From Betaproteobacteria bacterium (GTDB lineage Bacteria; Pseudomonadota; Gammaproteobacteria; Burkholderiales; SG8-39), in contig JADJPT010000005.1 of NCBI GenBank assembly GCA_016713125.1, forward strand, positions 1 to 64,000: DNA of 64,000 nucleotides. Direction: 5' to 3'. Position numbers and translations under genes: made by a program. How positions within the stretch are numbered: position 1 is the stretch's first letter; the number at the start of each line of letters is the position of its first letter. The notes beneath the pieces were generated by a model, which saw nothing but the letters and a program-made list of their open reading frames with translations, did not search any database and was not told the origin of the DNA. Of this stretch, positions 28,894 to 38,302 are shown piece by piece.

Positions 28894-31800
28894 ATGCGCG
28901 CGCGTCGCCTGCTGGGTCTCCCGAAACCCGAGTTCGATCCCGCCCTGCCGGTCAACGGCAAGCGCGACGAGATCCGCGCGGCGATCGAGGCGCACCAGGT
29001 GGTGATCGTCTGTGGCGAGACCGGTTCGGGCAAGACCACGCAGATTCCCAAGATCCTGCTCGAGATGCAGCGCGGCGTGGCGGGCTGGATCGGCCACACG
29101 CAGCCGCGGCGCATCGCGGCGCGCTCGGTGGCGGCGCGCATCGCGCAGGAGCTGAAGGTCGAGCTGGGCGGGGCGGTGGGCTACAAGGTGCGCTTCAACG
29201 ACAAGGTGCGCCCCGAGTCGTACGTCAAGCTGATGACCGACGGCATCCTGCTGGCCGAGACCCAGGGCGACCCGCTGCTCTCGCACTACGACACGCTGAT
29301 CATCGACGAGGCGCACGAGCGCAGCCTGAACATCGACTTCCTGCTCGGCTACCTGCTGCGCCTGCTGCCCAGGCGCCCCGACCTGAAGCTGATCATCACC
29401 TCGGCCACCATCGACGCGGAGAAGTTCGCGAAGCACTTCGCGCTGGGCGGGCGCGAGGCGCCGGTGATCGAGGTCTCCGGCCGGCTGTATCCGGTCGAGG
29501 TGCGCTACCGCCCGGTGGAGGGCGACGCCGAGGACACCACGCGCGACGAGGAGGAGGCGGCGCTGGCCGACGCGGTGGACGACCTGATGCGCGCCGGGCC
29601 GGGCGACATCCTGGTGTTCCTGCCCGGCGAGCGGGAGATCCGCGAGACTACTGCCATATTGTCCCGCCACCTCCAGGCCAGGAGCCGTGTTCCAGTCGAA
29701 TTGCTGCCACTGTACTCGCGGCTCACGGCGACCGAACAGGACCGCGTGTTCCGTCCTTCGGGCAATGCGCGGCGCATCGTGCTGGCCACCAACGTGGCCG
29801 AGACCTCGCTGACCGTGCCCGGCATCCGCTACGTGATCGACACCGGCTACGCGCGCGTCAAGCGCTACAGCTACCGCAACAAGGTCGAGCAGCTGCGCGT
29901 CGAGAAGATCTCGCGCGCCTCGGCCGCGCAGCGCGCCGGGCGCTGCGGACGGGTGGCCAACGGCATCTGCGTGCGCCTGTACGACGAGGACGACTACAAG
30001 CAGCGCGCCGAGTTCACCGACCCGGAGGTGCTGCGTTCGTCGCTGGCCTCGGTGATCCTGCGCGCCAAGAGCCTGCACCTGGGCGACCCGGCCGAGTTCC
30101 CGTTCGTCGACCCGCCGCCGCCGCGGGCGATCGCCGACGGCTATGCGCTGCTCACCGAGCTGGGCGCGGTGGACGAGGCCAACGAACTGACCGACACCGG
30201 CCGCGAGCTGGCGCGCCTGCCGCTGGACCCGCGCATCGCCCGCATGCTGATCGGCGCGCAGCGCGAGCGCTGCCTGGAGCAGGTGCTGGTGATCGCCGCC
30301 GCGCTGTCGGTCTCCGACCCGCGCGACCGGCCGATGGACAAGCAGAACGCCGCCGACCTGGCGCACGCCAAGTTCGACGATCCGCGTTCGGACTTCATCG
30401 CCTTCCTCAAGTTGTGGAAGTTCTTCGGCGCGGCGCTGGACGAGAAGCTGTCCAACAACAGGCTGGCCGCGCTGTGCCGGCAGAACTTCCTGTCGATCGC
30501 GCGCATGCGCGAGTGGCGCGAGGTGCACCGCCAGCTGCAGGCGCAGGTCGAGGAACTGGAATGGAAGCCCTCGGCCGCCGACCCGGACAAGCCCGAGGGC
30601 TACCGCGCCATCCATCGCGCGCTGCTCACCGGGCTGCTGGGCAACATCGGCATGAAGGGCGATGAAGACTCGGCCTACACCGGGGCGCGCGGCATCAAGT
30701 TCTGGGTGCACCCGGGTTCGGGCACCAAGAAGCCCGGGCGCTGGATCATGGCCGCCGAGCTCACCGAGACCACGCGCCTGTACGCGCGCTGCGCGGCGGC
30801 CATCGAGCCGCAGTGGCTGGAGGAGCTGGGCGCGCACCTGATGAAGAAGAGCCGCGACAACCCGCACTGGGAGAAGACCCGCGCCCAGGTGGTGGCCGTG
30901 GAACGCGGCACCCTGTACGGCCTGCCGGTGTACCAGAACCGCCGCGTGCACTACGGCCCCATGGACCCCGAGGGTTCGCGCGAGGTGTTCCTGCGCGCGG
31001 CCCTGGTCGAGGGCGAGTTCGACACGCGCGCGCCCTTCTTCGCGCACAACGCGAAGCTGCTGGCCGAGATCGAGCGCCTGGAACACAAGTCGCGCCGGCC
31101 GGACATCCTGGTCGACGACGAACTGATCTACGCCTTCTACGACAGCCGCGTGCCCGAGGGCATCCACAACGGCGCGGACTTCGAGAAGTGGCGCAAGGAG
31201 GCCGAGCAGAAGGAGCCGAAGCTGCTGCACCTGCGGCGCGAGGACCTGATGCGCCACGAGGCGGCCGGCATCACCACCGAGAACTTCCCCGGCGCGATCC
31301 GCCTGGGACCCAACGAGTTCCGGCTCGAATACCACTTCGAGCCGGGCTCGGCGCGCGACGGCGTGACCATGACGGTGCCGGTGGCGCTGCTGAACCAGAT
31401 CAGCGCCGCGCGCTGCGACTGGATGGTGCCCGGCCTGCTGAAGGAGAAGGTGCAGGCGCTGGCCAAGTCCATGCCGCAGCGCCTGCGCCACAAGCTCGGG
31501 CCGCTCGCCGAGTTCGCCGAGGGCTTCGCTGCCACGATGAAGCCGGCCGCGCTGCCCACCGACACCTCGCTGGCTTCGGCCCTGGCACGCTACATCCGCA
31601 CCGAGATCGGCGTCGAGGTGCCGCAGGACGCCTTCCGCCCGGACTCGGCCCCGCCGCACCTGCACATGAACTACAAGGTGGTGGACGAGCACGGCCGCCA
31701 GCTCGGCCTGGGGCGCAACCTGGCCGAACTGCGCAGCCAGCTGCGCGGGGAGACGGAAGCCATCCTGCAGGACGAGGCGCCCGTCACCGAGGGCGAGAAG

Positions 31801-32622
31801 TACACCGGCTGGACCTTCGGCGACCTCGACGAGGTGATGGAACTCAAGCGCGGCGGCCACACCCTGGTGGGCTATCCCGGGCTGGTGGACGCCGGCGACG
31901 CGGTCACGCTGCAGGTCTTCGATTCGCCGGAGAAGGCGCGCGAGGCGCATCGCGCCGGGGTGCGGCGCCTGCTGGCGATCGTGTTCAAGGAGCGCCTGAA
32001 GGACCTCGACAAGTCGCTGTCGCGCGACCCGGCCCTGGGGCCGATCAAGGAGCAGGTGATCGCGCTGGCCCTGGACCGCACCTTCCTGGCGCAGAGCCTG
32101 CCGATGGCGCAGAAGGATTTTGCCGCGCGCGTGGAGGAGGGGCGCAACCGCTTCGGCCTGATCGCGCAGGAGGTGGTGCGCACGCTGAACACGGTGCTGG
32201 CCGAGCACCGCGAGCTGCAGAAGAAGATCGCTTCGGCGGCCAAGGGCTTCCCGCTGCCGGCCGAGGACGTGAAGCAGCAGGCCGCGCGCCTGATCGCCCC
32301 GCAGTTCCTGGTGCACACGCCCTGGGAGCGCCTGCAGCACCTGCCGCGCTACCTGAAGGCCGCCGGGCTGCGCCTGGACAAGCTGCGCGCCGACCCGGCG
32401 CGCGACGCGCGCCTGGCCGCCGAGCTCGCGCCGCTGGCGGTGGGCTGGCAGCGCGAGGCTGCCGCGCGCATGAAGTCCGGCGGCATGACGCCCGAACTGG
32501 AGCAGTTCCGCTGGTTGCTCGAGGAGCTGCGCGTGGCCCTGTTCGCGCAGGAACTCCGCACTCCGGTGCCGGTCTCATCCAAGCGCCTGGCCAAACTGTG
32601 GCAGAGTCTGCGCAGCCACTGA
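28894..32622 (+). CDS. hrpA: ATP-dependent RNA helicase HrpA
   Basis: A 1242-residue DEAH-box helicase. Walker A GETGSGKTT (41-49), the DEAH box IIDEAHERS (about 136-144), SAT motif LIITSATIDAEKF, then motif V/VI LATNVAETSLTVPG and SAAQRAGRCGRV. These are followed by winged-helix, ratchet, OB-fold and the long DUF3418 C-terminal region typical of HrpA. Family members act on RNA in translation or decay (rescue of stalled ribosomes). ATG 28894 is the first start in frame that matches the family. The frame is fully intact over 3.7 kb, in contrast with its surroundings. Confidence 0.94.
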   Translation: MRARRLLGLPKPEFDPALPVNGKRDEIRAAIEAHQVVIVCGETGSGKTTQIPKILLEMQRGVAGWIGHTQPRRIAARSVAARIAQELKVELGGAVGYKVRFNDKVRPESYVKLMTDGILLAETQGDPLLSHYDTLIIDEAHERSLNIDFLLGYLLRLLPRRPDLKLIITSATIDAEKFAKHFALGGREAPVIEVSGRLYPVEVRYRPVEGDAEDTTRDEEEAALADAVDDLMRAGPGDILVFLPGEREIRETTAILSRHLQARSRVPVELLPLYSRLTATEQDRVFRPSGNARRIVLATNVAETSLTVPGIRYVIDTGYARVKRYSYRNKVEQLRVEKISRASAAQRAGRCGRVANGICVRLYDEDDYKQRAEFTDPEVLRSSLASVILRAKSLHLGDPAEFPFVDPPPPRAIADGYALLTELGAVDEANELTDTGRELARLPLDPRIARMLIGAQRERCLEQVLVIAAALSVSDPRDRPMDKQNAADLAHAKFDDPRSDFIAFLKLWKFFGAALDEKLSNNRLAALCRQNFLSIARMREWREVHRQLQAQVEELEWKPSAADPDKPEGYRAIHRALLTGLLGNIGMKGDEDSAYTGARGIKFWVHPGSGTKKPGRWIMAAELTETTRLYARCAAAIEPQWLEELGAHLMKKSRDNPHWEKTRAQVVAVERGTLYGLPVYQNRRVHYGPMDPEGSREVFLRAALVEGEFDTRAPFFAHNAKLLAEIERLEHKSRRPDILVDDELIYAFYDSRVPEGIHNGADFEKWRKEAEQKEPKLLHLRREDLMRHEAAGITTENFPGAIRLGPNEFRLEYHFEPGSARDGVTMTVPVALLNQISAARCDWMVPGLLKEKVQALAKSMPQRLRHKLGPLAEFAEGFAATMKPAALPTDTSLASALARYIRTEIGVEVPQDAFRPDSAPPHLHMNYKVVDEHGRQLGLGRNLAELRSQLRGETEAILQDEAPVTEGEKYTGWTFGDLDEVMELKRGGHTLVGYPGLVDAGDAVTLQVFDSPEKAREAHRAGVRRLLAIVFKERLKDLDKSLSRDPALGPIKEQVIALALDRTFLAQSLPMAQKDFAARVEEGRNRFGLIAQEVVRTLNTVLAEHRELQKKIASAAKGFPLPAEDVKQQAARLIAPQFLVHTPWERLQHLPRYLKAAGLRLDKLRADPARDARLAAELAPLAVGWQREAAARMKSGGMTPELEQFRWLLEELRVALFAQELRTPVPVSSKRLAKLWQSLRSH

Positions 32623-32651
32623 AGACAACCGACAACCCGCAAAGAGAACGC

Positions 32652-33410
32652 ATGAACGGAATCGGCCGCGCCCTGATGCTCGCCTTCACCAGCGCCCTGC
32701 ACCCGCGCATGCTGTGGATGATGATCTGGCCCCTGCTGGTGGCGCTGGGCCTGTGGGCCGGCGTGGCCTTCCTGTTCTGGGCGCAGGCCGTGGCCTGGCT
32801 GGTCGGCCTGATGAACCAGTGGGTGCTCTCCTCCTCGCTGCTGGTGTCCTGGGACCTGTCCGACGCGGCGGTGTTCATCGCCAAGATCCTGATCCTGATC
32901 TCGCTGTTTCCGCTGATCCAGCTCACCGCGCTGCTGATCCTGGGCATCTTCAGCATGTCGAAGATGGTCGAGCACGTGGCCGAGCGGCACTACCCGCAGC
33001 TCGAGCGCCGGCGCGGCGGCAGCTTCGCCGGCAGCCTGTGGAACGGCCTGGTCGCGCTGTGCGGCCTGGTGCTGCTGTTCCTCGCCTCGCTGCCGCTGCT
33101 GATCGTGCCGCCGCTGTGGGCGGTGGCGCCGGTGGCGGTGCTGGGCTGGGTGAACCAGCGCGTGCTGCGCTACGACGCGGTGGCCGAGCACGCCAGCGCC
33201 GAGGAGATGCGCACCCTGTTCCGCACGCGGCGCAGCGCCTTCTACCTGCTGGGCGTGATCCTCGCGCTGCTGGCCTACGTGCCCATCCTCGGCTTCTTCG
33301 CGCCGGTGCTGTTCGGACTGGCCTTCATCCACTTCGGCCTGGCGGACCTGCGGGAAATGCGCGCGGCGCCCATCGCGGGCGAAGTGGTGCCCCCCGCGCT
33401 GCTGCCTTAG
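32652..33410 (+). CDS. EI24/CysZ-like membrane protein
   Basis: A 252-residue inner-membrane protein with about five or six hydrophobic segments. The order and the motifs SMSKMVEHVAERHYPQLERR and LLGVILALLAYVPILGFFAP place it in the EI24 domain family, which includes the sulfate permease CysZ. The specific substrate is not shown. AAAGAGAA precedes ATG 32652. It lies 29 bases after hrpA and probably shares its transcript. Confidence 0.82.
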   Translation: MNGIGRALMLAFTSALHPRMLWMMIWPLLVALGLWAGVAFLFWAQAVAWLVGLMNQWVLSSSLLVSWDLSDAAVFIAKILILISLFPLIQLTALLILGIFSMSKMVEHVAERHYPQLERRRGGSFAGSLWNGLVALCGLVLLFLASLPLLIVPPLWAVAPVAVLGWVNQRVLRYDAVAEHASAEEMRTLFRTRRSAFYLLGVILALLAYVPILGFFAPVLFGLAFIHFGLADLREMRAAPIAGEVVPPALLP

Positions 33411-33561
33411 CCTGTTTTTCCCGCATTGTGCGGTTTGTCACATCCGGCAAGCCGCGCGCTGCATCCGTTTGCGCCTCCCCGCACGTAGGTATGCAGGTGC
33501 CCGCGACGATTTTCGATGCCGGCACGCGTTGCATCCAACCAACTCAATACCGGGGAACCCC

Positions 33562-33933
33562 ATGAAACTTTCCATCCTGTCCGCCACCTTCGCCGCCGCC
33601 GCCCTGTTCGCGGGCGCCGCGCAAGCCAACCCGACCGTCGAGAAGAACGGCGTGCTGGCCAGCAAGGAAGGCAAGACGCTGTACATCTTCACCAAGGACG
33701 CGGCCGGCAAGAGCAACTGCAACGGCGGCTGCGCCGGCGCCTGGCCGCCGTTCGCGGTCGCCAACCCGGCGCTGGCCGGCGGCGACTTCAGCATCGTCAC
33801 GCGCGACGACGGCGCCAAACAGTGGGCCCACCAGGGCAAGCCGCTGTACTTCTACGCGGCCGACACCGCCGCGGGCGACATGAAGGGCGAAGGCCAGGGC
33901 GGGGTCTGGTACACGATCAAGGCGAAGAAGTAA
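33562..33933 (+). CDS. secreted repeat protein of the COG4315 (YxFxxD) family
   Basis: A 123-residue periplasmic protein with a signal peptide (about 1-22, ending AAQA). Two family repeats are seen: GKTLYIFTKDAAGKSNCNGG with CAGAWPPF, and GKPLYFYAADTAAGDMKGEG. These are the Y-x-(F/W/Y)-x2-D motifs of PF03640. Function unknown; members are often induced with stress or redox genes. ATG 33562 has weak upstream GGGGAA. Confidence 0.85.
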   Translation: MKLSILSATFAAAALFAGAAQANPTVEKNGVLASKEGKTLYIFTKDAAGKSNCNGGCAGAWPPFAVANPALAGGDFSIVTRDDGAKQWAHQGKPLYFYAADTAAGDMKGEGQGGVWYTIKAKK

Positions 33934-33963
33934 TCCGGACGGCGGAAACGCTGCGCATGTGGG

Positions 33964-33969
33964 CATAAT
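33964..33969 (+). promoter_or_regulatory. -10 box CATAAT before the DoxX gene
   Basis: CATAAT within GTGGGCATAATCG, 30 bases before the ATG at 33999. It is similar to the other -10 elements in this window. No clear -35 is seen. Confidence 0.4.
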
Positions 33970-33998
33970 CGCGGGGTCATCCCGCCGCGAGGTGCCGC

Positions 33999-34373
33999 AT
34001 GCGCAGCAACACCCTGTTCGTCCTGGCACGCATCCTGATCGCCAGCGTCTTCATCGGCCTGGGTGCGGAGCGGCTGCTGACGGCTTCCAGCCTGCTGGGC
34101 GGCCACCTGTCCTCCAACCCCATGGTCTGGGGTTTCGCGATCTTCGAATTCGCCGCCGGCCTGGCCATCGCCTTCGGCTGGCAGGCGCGCTGGGTGGGCC
34201 TGCTGATGGCGATCTTCCTGGCGGCGGACGCCTGGCTCTCGCATCCGTTCTGGCTGCACTCGGGCCCGGCCCTGCACGGCCAGCTGCTGCATTTCCTCAA
34301 GAACGTTTCGGCCATCGGCGGGCTGCTGATGCTGGCCTGGGCCGAGACCCTGCGCCGCAGCGGGCGCAGGTAG
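33999..34373 (+). CDS. DoxX-family membrane protein
   Basis: A 124-residue protein with four transmembrane segments, beginning RSNTLFVLARILIASVFIGL and containing the family's GLGAERLL and AIFEFAAGLAIAFGW segments. DoxX proteins are quinone- or redox-associated, but their biochemical role is mostly unknown. ATG 33999 is well placed behind CATAAT. It converges with the minus-strand operon that ends at 34387. Confidence 0.8.
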   Translation: MRSNTLFVLARILIASVFIGLGAERLLTASSLLGGHLSSNPMVWGFAIFEFAAGLAIAFGWQARWVGLLMAIFLAADAWLSHPFWLHSGPALHGQLLHFLKNVSAIGGLLMLAWAETLRRSGRR

Positions 34374-34386
34374 GCCACCCCCGCGT

Positions 34387-34825
34387 TCAGGCGCGGCGGA
34401 ACACGCCTTTGGCCACCCGACGGGCGATCCTCCAGCCTTCGGCGGTGCGCAGGTACTCGTCGTGGTATTCGCCCAGGGTTTCCGGCGGTCCCAGCGGCGC
34501 GGGCTTGCCCGCATCGGTCCCGGCCGCGGCGTGGTCGTGCTTGTAGAGCAGGAAGTACATGACGCCGCGCGCATGATCGGCGTCGATGGCCTCGACGGCG
34601 AGGTTGGCGCACACATGGCGCGTGACGACGCCCTCGGGCCCGCTTGCGCTGCGCGGCGAGGATGGCTTCGCGCCCCAGCAGCAGTTCGCCCTTACGCTCG
34701 AAGCCGCCATCGGCGGCGAACAGCGCGGCCACCTGTTCGGCGTTGCGATGGTCCACGTGCCAGGCGAAATCCAGCGCCAGGCGTTCGCAGGCGGCGACGA
34801 TGCCGCGGCGTTGTTCCTCGTTCAT
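34387..34825 (-). CDS. SnoaL-like (NTF2-fold) small enzyme, one frameshift
   Basis: About 145 codons from ATG 34825. The first part reads ACERLALDFAWHVDHRNAEQ and ALFAADGGFERKGELL. After an indel near 34645 the second reads VEAIDADHARGVMYFLLYKH and EYHDEYLRTAEGWRIARR. This is the SnoaL/ring-hydroxylating-dioxygenase-beta-like fold common in small isomerases and hydrolases. It is the last gene of the minus-strand operon and may handle an intermediate of the aromatic pathway. Confidence 0.78.
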
Positions 34826-34849
34826 GGTGTTTCCCCTCGGTTGGCAAGC

Positions 34850-35649
34850 TCAGAATCCGCCCAGCCCGACTTCGCGCCAGCCCAGCGCCGCGCGCTGCAG
34901 CCGTTCCAGCCCTTCGTTGACGAGCACCGTGAGCAGGGTCACCACCACCACGCCGGCGAAGATGCCCACCGTGTCGGCCTGGTCCATGGCGTCGCGTATG
35001 CCGAAGCCCAGGCCGGCACTCGAGGCGACGAACTCGCCGACCACGGCGGCGCTCAGCGCGCGCGGCGCAGCGATCTTCAGGCTGGCCAGCACGTAGGGCA
35101 CCGCCGAGGGCAGCAGCACCTCGCGCATCAGCAGCCAGCGCCCGGCGCCCATCAGGCGCGCCACCGCCAGCAGGCGCGCGTCGGTGGCGTGGATGCCGGC
35201 CAGGGTGCTGAAGAAGATCAGGAAGAACACCACCGCGGCGACGACGAAGGCGATCTTCGAGGCCAGGCCGATGCGAACCACAGGATGATCAGCGGGGCGA
35301 GGGCGAGCTTGGGCACGCCCATGGCCGCGCCGATGTAGGGGTGCAGGGCGCGCTCCAGGCGCGGCGCCAGGCGCAGCGCGAAGGGCAGGGCCAGGCCCGC
35401 CGTCCCGCCGATGGCCAGACCGGCGGCCGATTCGAACAGGGTGACGCCCAGGTGCCTGGCCAGGCGCCCGTCGCGCGCGATCTCGAGGATGCGCGCGGCG
35501 ATGTCGGCCAGGCCGGCGACCACGTCGCGGCCCAGCCAGCGGTGCAGCAGTTCCCACAGCGCGACCAGCGCCAGGCCGAGCACGATGCGGCCGACGGCCA
35601 CGCCCGCGCCGCCGCGCTGCTCGGGTTCGGGCAGCAGGGCCTGGCTCAT
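34850..35649 (-). CDS. ABC transporter permease (NitT/TauT type), one frameshift
   Basis: Inner-membrane permease of about 265 codons with six predicted helices. The EAA-type loop reads ARLMGAGRWLLMREVLLPSA and is followed by PYVLASLKIAAPRALSAAVV. A missing G near 35275 splits the frame (LIILWFGIGLASKIAFV restored). ATG 35649 overlaps the ATPase stop (ATGA). With the other permease, ATPase and receptor it forms a NrtABCD/SsuABC-like importer with two different permeases. Confidence 0.87.
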
Positions 35650-36449
35650 GCCAGCGCCTGGCGTATGCGTTCGAACAATGCGGCGAAGCCGGGCGCGGCG
35701 ACCAGGTGGTCGATGTCGCGCGGCCGCGGGATCTCGACGCGATGCTCGGCGATCACCTTTGCCGGCGCGCGCGAGAGCACCAGCACGCGGTCGCCCAGGG
35801 CGATGGCCTCGGCGATGTCGTGGGTGACGAAGACGATGGTCTTGCGCTTGAGGTTCCACAGGCGCAGCAGGTCGGCATGCAGCTGCATGCGGGTCTGCGC
35901 ATCGAGCGCGCCGAACGGTTCGTCCATCAGGATCACCGGCGGGTCGTAGGCCAGGGTGCGCACCAGCGAGGCGCGCTTGCGCATGCCGCCGGAAAGCTCG
36001 CTGGGGTAGTAGCGCTCGAAACCCTTGAGCCCGGCCAGCTCGATCAGCGCGGCGACGCGCTCGCGCGCCGCGGCGTCCAGCCGCCCCTGCGCCCTGAGCG
36101 GGAAGACGATGTTCTCCTCGAGCCTGCGTCAGGGCAGCAGGTTGTCCTCCTGGGTGACGTAGCCGATCTGGCAATGCCAGCCCGGCGCCAGCGTGCTGCC
36201 CGGCGCGAGGATGGTCTCGCCGCGCAGGCGCACGCTGCCGCCGCTCGGACGGTCGATCTGCGCGAGCATGTTCAGCAGGGTGGATTTGCCCGAGCCCGAG
36301 GGGCCGACCACGGTGACGAACTCGCCCTCGGCCACCGACAGCGAGAGGTCTTCGATCACGCTGAGCGCCGCCGAGCGTCCGGCGCGCGCCTCGAAGCGCT
36401 TGGCCAGGCCTTCGACTTCGAGGAAAGGGGTGGGGGTTTTCATGTCCAT
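35646..36449 (-). CDS. ABC transporter ATP-binding protein with one in-frame stop
   Basis: Nucleotide-binding subunit of about 267 codons. Walker A GPSGSGKSTLL, Q-loop segment YVTQEDNLLP, signature LSGGMRKRASL, Walker B VILMDEPFGALDAQ and the H-loop FVTHDIAEA are all present. An in-frame TGA (36129-36131) replaces the expected tryptophan in LLP(W)RRLEENI. The frame on both sides is the same, so it is one base change and not an indel. If real, the importer is dead; if a read error, it is intact. ATG 36449 starts one base after the upstream permease's stop. Confidence 0.87.
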
Positions 36450-36450
36450 C

Positions 36451-37220
36451 TCAGAAGGCCGCCTGTGCGCGTTCCACGGTGTCGTCGCTCGGCCGCCAGG
36501 CGAGCAGCCGGCGTTCGAGCAGGCCGAGCGCGGCGTTCAGGCCGCCGACCAGCAGGGCCAGGGCGAGCACGCCGACGAAGATGCCGGCCGGGTTGAAATC
36601 GGTGGCCGCGGCCTGGATCGAGTAGCCCAGGCCGCGGTTCGAGGAGATCAGCTCGCCGACCACGGCGGTGCCGATGGCGTAGGGCGCGGCGATGCGCAGG
36701 CCGGTGAACACATAGGGTGCGGCGCTCGGCCAGACGATCTCGCGCGCGATCAGGCGCGCGTCGGCGCGAACACGCGCGCCGCGGCGATCAGCTTCTGGTC
36801 GACGCTGGCCAGCCCGGCCGAGGTCACGAAGAACACCAGGAAGAACACCACGCTGGCCACCAGTGCGACCTTGGAGGCCAGGCCGATGCCGAACCAGATG
36901 ATGAACAGCGGCGTGAGCGCGACCTTGGGCGCGCCGTAGCCGGCCACCAGGTAGGGGTCGAGCACCGCGCGCAACCTGTGCATCCTGCGCAGCACGAAGG
37001 GCAGGCCGGCGCCCGGCAGGCCGCCGATCGCGAAGCCGAGCAGCGCGGCCGACAGCGTGTAGCTGCCGTGGTGCCAGAGGTCGCCGTTGACCAGCACGCG
37101 CCAGAACGCCTGCAGCGTGACCCAGGGTCCGGTGATCCACTGCGCGCCGAACACCGCGCTGGCGCCCTGCCACAGGGCGACCAGCACGACCAGCACCACC
37201 AGCCGATCGTAGCGGCGCAC
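36451..37220 (-). CDS. second ABC transporter permease, one frameshift
   Basis: About 256 codons with a GTG start at 37220. Features are LFIIWFGIGLASKVALVASV and, after an indel near 36757 (FGADARLIAREIVWPSAAPY restored), VFTGLRIAAPYAIGTAVVGE. It is similar to, but clearly diverged from, the other permease of the operon, so the importer probably has a heterodimeric membrane part. It lies four bases after the receptor gene's stop. Confidence 0.85.
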
Positions 37221-37224
37221 CAGC

Positions 37225-38225
37225 TTACTTCGCGTAGGCGTTGTTGTAGATGCCGGCGAGCAGGGCCAGCTTCTCCTCGGGCTTCATGATGCCCGCGCTG
37301 AGCATGTAGTTCTGCGCGCTGACGAAGCCCTCCTCCTTGACCAGCGGGGTGCGCGGCGTGCCTTCGATCACTGCTTTGAGCGCATCGTCCACCAGCGCGG
37401 CGTCGGTCTTGTCGAATTTCCTGCGCAGGATCGCGCCGGTCTCGGCGGGCTTCTCGTGCATGAAGGTCAGCGCGTTCTTGAAGCCGTTCACCAGCTTGCG
37501 GCACACCGAGGGCTTGGACTCGCAGAAGCCGGGCCGCGTGACGATCAGGTTGTAGTTGAAGGGGTTGAGTTCCGGGAAGTCGCCCAGCGGGTTGCTGGCC
37601 ACCGTCAGCGCGATGCCTTCCTTGCGCAGCACCGAGGCCCAGGGCCGCGACATCGACAGGCCGTCGACCTGGCCGGAGCGGATCGCCGCCAGCATGGCCG
37701 GCGGCGCCATCGGCGAAACGGTGACGTCGCGATCGGGGTCAGGCCGGCTTTCTTGGCGGCGTACTTCACGTATCCGTGCGTGATCGAGTTGGGCGCGTCG
37801 ACGGCGATCTTGGCGCCCTTCAGCGCCGCGGCGCGTTTCTCGACCGGGGCGTTGGGGTCGAAGCCGCGCTTTTCCAGCGCCGCCTTGCTCATCACGATCT
37901 CGACCTGCACCTTCTCGATGGTGTTGGCGATGGCCACCAGCTTCTGGCCGCGCGCGTTGGCGCGCACGAAGGCCGAGGAGGCGGTGTTGGTGAAGTCGAC
38001 GCTGCCGGCCAGCACCGCGTTCGATGCGCCGACGCCGGGGATGGCCTGGATCTTCACCTCCAGCCCCTCCTCCTTCCAGTAGCCCTTTTCCTCGGCGATG
38101 TAGTTGGGGCTGAAGGTCAGCGAAAGTACCGGGATGGCCAGCGTGGTCTGTTCCATCTGCGCGGCGGCGGGTGTTGCGCAGAGCGCGGCCAGCAGTCCTG
38201 CGGCGAGTCCGTGTGCGAGCTTCAT
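37225..38225 (-). CDS. periplasmic substrate-binding protein of the NitT/TauT/ThiY type, one frameshift
   Basis: About 333 codons with signal peptide (GLAAGLLAALCATPAAAQ). The mature part begins QTTLAIPVLSLTFSPNYIAE and has EEKGYWKEEGLEV, typical of NMT1/SsuA-like receptors. One C is missing near 37736; the next frame continues VTVSPMAPPAMLAAIRSGQV and ends GIYNNAYAK. It is the receptor of the operon importer. Aromatic carboxylates or sulfonates are typical ligands, and the enzymes next to it favour an aromatic. Confidence 0.87.
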
Positions 38226-38302
38226 TTTGTCTTCCTCCGGTGTCGTTGTCGCATTGTCGTTATGGGTACCGCCCGGCCTGCGTGTCTTCGGCCGTCCTGC
38301 CT

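Noticed and set aside
29640..29760. Stretch of hrpA with less GC-rich codons, suspected insertion
   Set aside because: The reading frame is continuous and the residues (PLYSRLTATEQDRVF) are normal for HrpA.
28354..32340. Very long open frame antisense to hrpA on the minus strand
   Set aside because: Its protein is His/Gln/Arg/Leu-rich low-complexity sequence typical of antisense translation in high-GC DNA, and hrpA on the plus strand has all helicase motifs.
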